From NCBI GenBank assembly GCA_903938205.1, contig CAJACJ010000103.1:1-5891 (forward strand): DNA of 5,891 bases, given 5' to 3'. The notes beneath the pieces are model-generated. The model made no database searches and was not told where the DNA came from. It saw only the letters and a program-made list of their open reading frames with translations. This document shows positions 3,164 through 5,891 of the stretch, piece by piece. The stretch is from an uncultured bacterium (GTDB lineage: Bacteria; Planctomycetota; Phycisphaerae; Phycisphaerales; SM1A02). The number at the start of each line of letters is the position of its first letter. Positions within the stretch are counted from its first letter, which is position 1. Position numbers and translations under genes: made by a program.

Positions 3164-5891
3164 GTTCATCAAAAGATATTTCGCTTCCGATCAATGACGC
3201 GCAACAAAGTGGTTGTGGTTGTTCGTCAACGCAAGACACGTCCGCGCAACAAAGTGGTTGTGGTTGTTCGTCAACGCAAGACACGTCTGCGCAACAAAGT
3301 GGTTGTGGTTGTTCGTCAACGCAAGGCACGTCTGCGCAAAACAAAGTTGCAGCCACTGGCCGCTCATTGTGGCGTTCGCTTGGTGCGCAATCTGCTGACG
3401 CCGAAGCCAGTGCATTTGCCGCACGCGAATTTTCCGCCGCAAGCGATCTGCTTGAAGGTGATGACCGCCGCAACTTCATCAAGATCATGGGCGCGGGTTT
3501 TGCGCTTGCAGGCATGGGGCTGACGGGTTGCCGCCGATGGCCGGAGTCAAAAATTGTTCCAAACGCAAGCCAGCCTGCAAACCGCACGCCTGGCGTGTCG
3601 GTGACTTATTCAACCGCGGTTGATTTCATGGGTATTGGATATGGACTGGTCGCCACAAGTTTCGATGGCCGGCCAATCAAACTTGATGGCAATACTGCGC
3701 ATCCATATTGGGGTGGCACTTCCACTAGCTGGATGCAATCTCGCGTGCTTGAACTGTACGACCCCGATCGCAGCCGCCAAGTTTTCCGCGCAGGCAAGCC
3801 ATCCAATGATGCTGAATTTAAATCTTGGCTAGGCGAACGCGCCAAAGCAATGCAAGCCAAGCAGGGCGATGGTCTTGTCGTTCTCACTGAAAAGACTTCA
3901 AGCCCAACCATGTTGGACATGATTGCGCGCTTCACACAGACTTTCCCAAAAGCAAAAGTTGTTCAGTGGAACGCCATCTTTGGAAACACGCATCGCGAAG
4001 GTTCCAACATTGCGTTCGGACAGCCAATACGCTCGCAACCGCAACTTGAAAATGCCACCGTGATTGTGGCGCTTGATTGGGATCCATTCTCCGCAAGTCC
4101 ATTCGCATTGCGCAACATGCGTAGTTGGGCCGATGGTCGCCGCGTGCGCGCAGAAGATCCAACCAAGCAGACGCAAAACAGAATGTATGTGGTTGAAGCG
4201 GGCGTGAGCGTTTCTGGAATGGCCGCCGACAGCCGCCTGGCCGTTCGTCGCGGTGACATGCCAGTGTTTGTTGCAATGATTGCGCAAGCGCTTGGAATCA
4301 CCGGTGATTCAGCGTTGAAGTCCGCCATTGATCGATTGGCTTCGTGTCCCGCTTCCAAAAGTATTTTGGGCGATGGCGAAAAAGAAATTTTCGAACAACT
4401 TGTCAAAGATTTAAAAGGCGCCAAAGGAACATCCGTGTTGGTGTGTGGCGATGGTCAGCCCACGGAAGTTGTGGCGTTGGTTGCGGCCATCAATGAATCA
4501 CTTGGCGCACACGGAACAACGCTGAACATGGAGCCAATGTCGGCTGACACCATGGGCTTGCCTGAACTTGTGAAGTCCATGAACGCGGGTCAAGTGGACA
4601 CGCTCATGATTCTTGGCGCCAATCCTTGCTACAACGCGCCAGCTGATTTGGATTTCTCCAAGGCCATGGGAAAGGTTCCAAACGTCGCGCGCGTGGCGTA
4701 TTACCGCGATGAAACCAGCATGGATTCCGCGTGCACATTCCATGTGCCGCAGTCGCACTTCTTGGAAAGTTGGGGCGATGTGCGCGCGCCAGACGGAACT
4801 GTTTCCGTGCAACAGCCGCTGATTCAACCCATGATTGATCCAGCGCAGGGCGGACACAGCGCCATTGAATCGCTTGGCATGTTGTTGACAATGTCGCTTG
4901 GCGATTCGCAACCTCAAGATGGATACGCAATGGTGCGCCGCACGCACATGGCCATGAGCGGTCTCGCTGGTTCAACATTTGAATCAGCGTGGCGCACGTG
5001 GCTTGATACAGGAATTATTGCGGGCAAGCCAATTACAAGCGTGAATGTTTCTTCACGCGGCAGCGACATTGCTCGCGCGGTCAACACGCTTGCAGACGCG
5101 CAACCTTCCAATCGTGACGCGAGCGTTGAATTGTGCTTCATGAATGATGCGCGCGTATTTGACGGATGCTTTGCCAACAACGGTTGGTTGCAAGAACTTC
5201 CAGATCCTGTGACAAAAATCACGTGGGACAACGCATTGCTTATGTCTGTTCCAACAATGCGACGACTTGGATTAAGCCAAGGCAGCATGGTGACGGTGAA
5301 CGCAGGCGGCCGCAGCATGCAAGCCGCGGCGTTTCCAGTTCCAGGCATGGTTGATGATTGCGTTTCGATCACGCTGGGTTGCGGTCGCGGCGAGTCCGCC
5401 GGTCGACTTGCGGTTGACGCTGGTTTCAACGCGTATCCATTGCGCACAACTTCTGCCATGCGCCTTGTGCGCGGCGCAACAGTGCAGGCCACTGGCGCCA
5501 TGTACACATTCGCGCACACGCAAGATCACGGAAGCGTGGACGCCGCGCTTATTCCAAGTGTTCCTCACGACGGCGTTCAAGAACGCTTGCCAACACTTGT
5601 GCGCCAAACTTCGTTGGCGTCGTACAAGACCCATCCCGATTTCGCCGGCCATGCTGTGCACATGCCGCATCGCTTGTCTCTGTGGCAAGAAAATAATTTG
5701 GATGGCGCGCATTTCCGATGGGCCATGTCAGTGGATCTCACCACATGCACGGGTTGCAGCGCGTGCGTGACTGCGTGTCAGTCTGAAAACAATATTCCAA
5801 TCGTGGGCAAGGACCAAGTGAAGCGTGGTCGCGAAATGTTCTGGATCCGCATCGATCGATATTTCCGCGGCTCCGATCCTGCCAAGCCAAA
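3160..5891 (+). CDS. actB: Alternative complex III subunit ActB, molybdopterin-like/iron-sulfur protein with variant Tat signal (3' end beyond window)
   Basis: ActB is the large periplasmic ACIII subunit: a molybdopterin-oxidoreductase-like domain, known in this family to lack the molybdenum cofactor, fused to a ferredoxin-like domain carrying iron-sulfur clusters. The frame is open for 910 codons. Residues 14-58 are three Cys-rich repeats. The family's extended Tat domain follows: SLWRSL (69-74), then DDRRNFIKIMG (101-111), a hydrophobic stretch, and a lipobox-like LTGC (121-124). The molybdopterin-like domain includes GRPIKLDGNTAHP (170-182), LELYDPDR (197-204), LMILGANP (482-489), HFLESWGD (513-520) and WLQELPDPVTKITWDN (656-671). 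The first cluster motif is C863-x2-C866-x2-C869-x3-C873. Roughly the last 100-200 residues, with the remaining cluster motifs, are missing. ATG 3160 overlaps the actA stop (ATGA) without a Shine-Dalgarno, suggesting coupling; ATG 3151 and TTG 3142 are in-frame alternatives after a TAA at 3139. Confidence 0.95.
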   Translation, partial: MSSSKDISLPINDAQQSGCGCSSTQDTSAQQSGCGCSSTQDTSAQQSGCGCSSTQGTSAQNKVAATGRSLWRSLGAQSADAEASAFAAREFSAASDLLEGDDRRNFIKIMGAGFALAGMGLTGCRRWPESKIVPNASQPANRTPGVSVTYSTAVDFMGIGYGLVATSFDGRPIKLDGNTAHPYWGGTSTSWMQSRVLELYDPDRSRQVFRAGKPSNDAEFKSWLGERAKAMQAKQGDGLVVLTEKTSSPTMLDMIARFTQTFPKAKVVQWNAIFGNTHREGSNIAFGQPIRSQPQLENATVIVALDWDPFSASPFALRNMRSWADGRRVRAEDPTKQTQNRMYVVEAGVSVSGMAADSRLAVRRGDMPVFVAMIAQALGITGDSALKSAIDRLASCPASKSILGDGEKEIFEQLVKDLKGAKGTSVLVCGDGQPTEVVALVAAINESLGAHGTTLNMEPMSADTMGLPELVKSMNAGQVDTLMILGANPCYNAPADLDFSKAMGKVPNVARVAYYRDETSMDSACTFHVPQSHFLESWGDVRAPDGTVSVQQPLIQPMIDPAQGGHSAIESLGMLLTMSLGDSQPQDGYAMVRRTHMAMSGLAGSTFESAWRTWLDTGIIAGKPITSVNVSSRGSDIARAVNTLADAQPSNRDASVELCFMNDARVFDGCFANNGWLQELPDPVTKITWDNALLMSVPTMRRLGLSQGSMVTVNAGGRSMQAAAFPVPGMVDDCVSITLGCGRGESAGRLAVDAGFNAYPLRTTSAMRLVRGATVQATGAMYTFAHTQDHGSVDAALIPSVPHDGVQERLPTLVRQTSLASYKTHPDFAGHAVHMPHRLSLWQENNLDGAHFRWAMSVDLTTCTGCSACVTACQSENNIPIVGKDQVKRGREMFWIRIDRYFRGSDPAKP
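3199..3333 (+). repeat. Three-copy 45-bp in-frame tandem repeat at the actB 5' end
   Basis: Copies lie at 3199-3243, 3244-3288 and 3289-3333, followed by GCGCAA, the first six bases of a fourth copy. Copies one and two differ only at the last base (TCC/TCT, silent). Copy three differs from copy two at one base (GAC to GGC, Asp to Gly). The unit has 15 codons and encodes AQQSGCGCSSTQDTS, so each copy adds one Cys-Gly-Cys. The near identity at silent sites points to recent duplication or to recombination keeping copies alike. Because 45 is a multiple of three, copy-number change would keep actB in frame. Confidence 0.97.
3466..3531 (+). other. Internal Tat signal and lipobox-like site within ActB
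   Basis: ActB residues 103-124 read as a twin-arginine signal: R103-R104-N-F-I-K, an uncharged stretch of Gly, Ala, Leu and Met, then L121-T-G-C124. The RRxF(I/L)K core is a Tat motif, and LTGC fits a signal peptidase II lipobox, so the mature subunit may begin at a lipidated Cys124. The motif lies about 100 residues from the proposed start instead of near the N-terminus, as in the family's extended Tat domain, here lengthened further by the repeats. Two arginines follow the cysteine (R125, R126). Confidence 0.7.

Noticed and set aside
3199..3339. Tandem repeats as a CRISPR array
   Set aside because: The 45-bp units are directly adjacent with no spacers and lie in frame in a coding gene.
3194..3523. 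Plus-strand frame encoding a Val/Arg/Lys repeat protein
   Set aside because: It is the out-of-frame reading of the 45-bp repeat inside actB. The repeat length is a multiple of three, so several frames stay open through it; the actB frame continues with clear family motifs.
3117..3587. Minus-strand frames opposite the actB 5' end
   Set aside because: They are also kept open by the repeat. The encoded Cys/Asp/Glu/Pro-rich repeats have no start context or family resemblance.
3898..5770. Several long open frames on both strands within actB
   Set aside because: The actB frame is unbroken and carries domain motifs throughout. The others are shadows caused by codon bias and show no motifs.

Overview
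The window holds two divergent gene groups separated by a 485-bp AT-rich intergenic region. The leftward group reads tatD, then tatC, then the start of a TadA-like deaminase gene. The rightward group is the start of an alternative complex III (ACIII) operon: a complete actA (pentaheme cytochrome c subunit) and the first 910 codons of actB (molybdopterin-like/iron-sulfur subunit), which runs off the right edge.

Organism: a Gram-negative bacterium with an ACIII-type respiratory chain. ACIII occurs in Planctomycetota, Bacteroidota, Verrucomicrobiota, Acidobacteriota and some other groups. The enlarged TatC periplasmic loop, the mid-range base composition (judged by eye) and the gene content make Planctomycetota, perhaps a Phycisphaerae relative, my best guess. 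This is an inference and no marker in the window settles it.

Layout: 1-195 (-) is the N-terminus of a TadA-type deaminase, with a TAATG junction to tatC. 195-1211 (-) is tatC. 1221-2024 (-) is tatD, 9 bp upstream of tatC. 2025-2509 is noncoding and holds a likely tatD promoter with a perfect TATAAT, a likely actA promoter, and a perfect 24-bp palindrome of the TGTGA-N6-TCACA (Crp-like) type just before actA. 2510-3163 (+) is actA with a GTG start. 3160-5891 (+) is actB, overlapping actA by ATGA.

How the genes fit together: in ACIII, ActA and ActB lie on the periplasmic face of the inner membrane and take part in quinol oxidation and electron transfer. ActB carries an internal variant twin-arginine (Tat) signal, so it depends on the Tat translocase whose core subunit, TatC, is encoded next door on the opposite strand. 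The most unusual features are a three-copy 45-bp tandem repeat adding Cys-Gly-Cys units to the N-terminus of ActB ahead of its Tat motif, the perfect operator-like palindrome upstream of actA, and a roughly 70-residue insertion in the second periplasmic loop of TatC. I found no mobile element, CRISPR array, rRNA or tRNA, and no wholly new multi-gene system.
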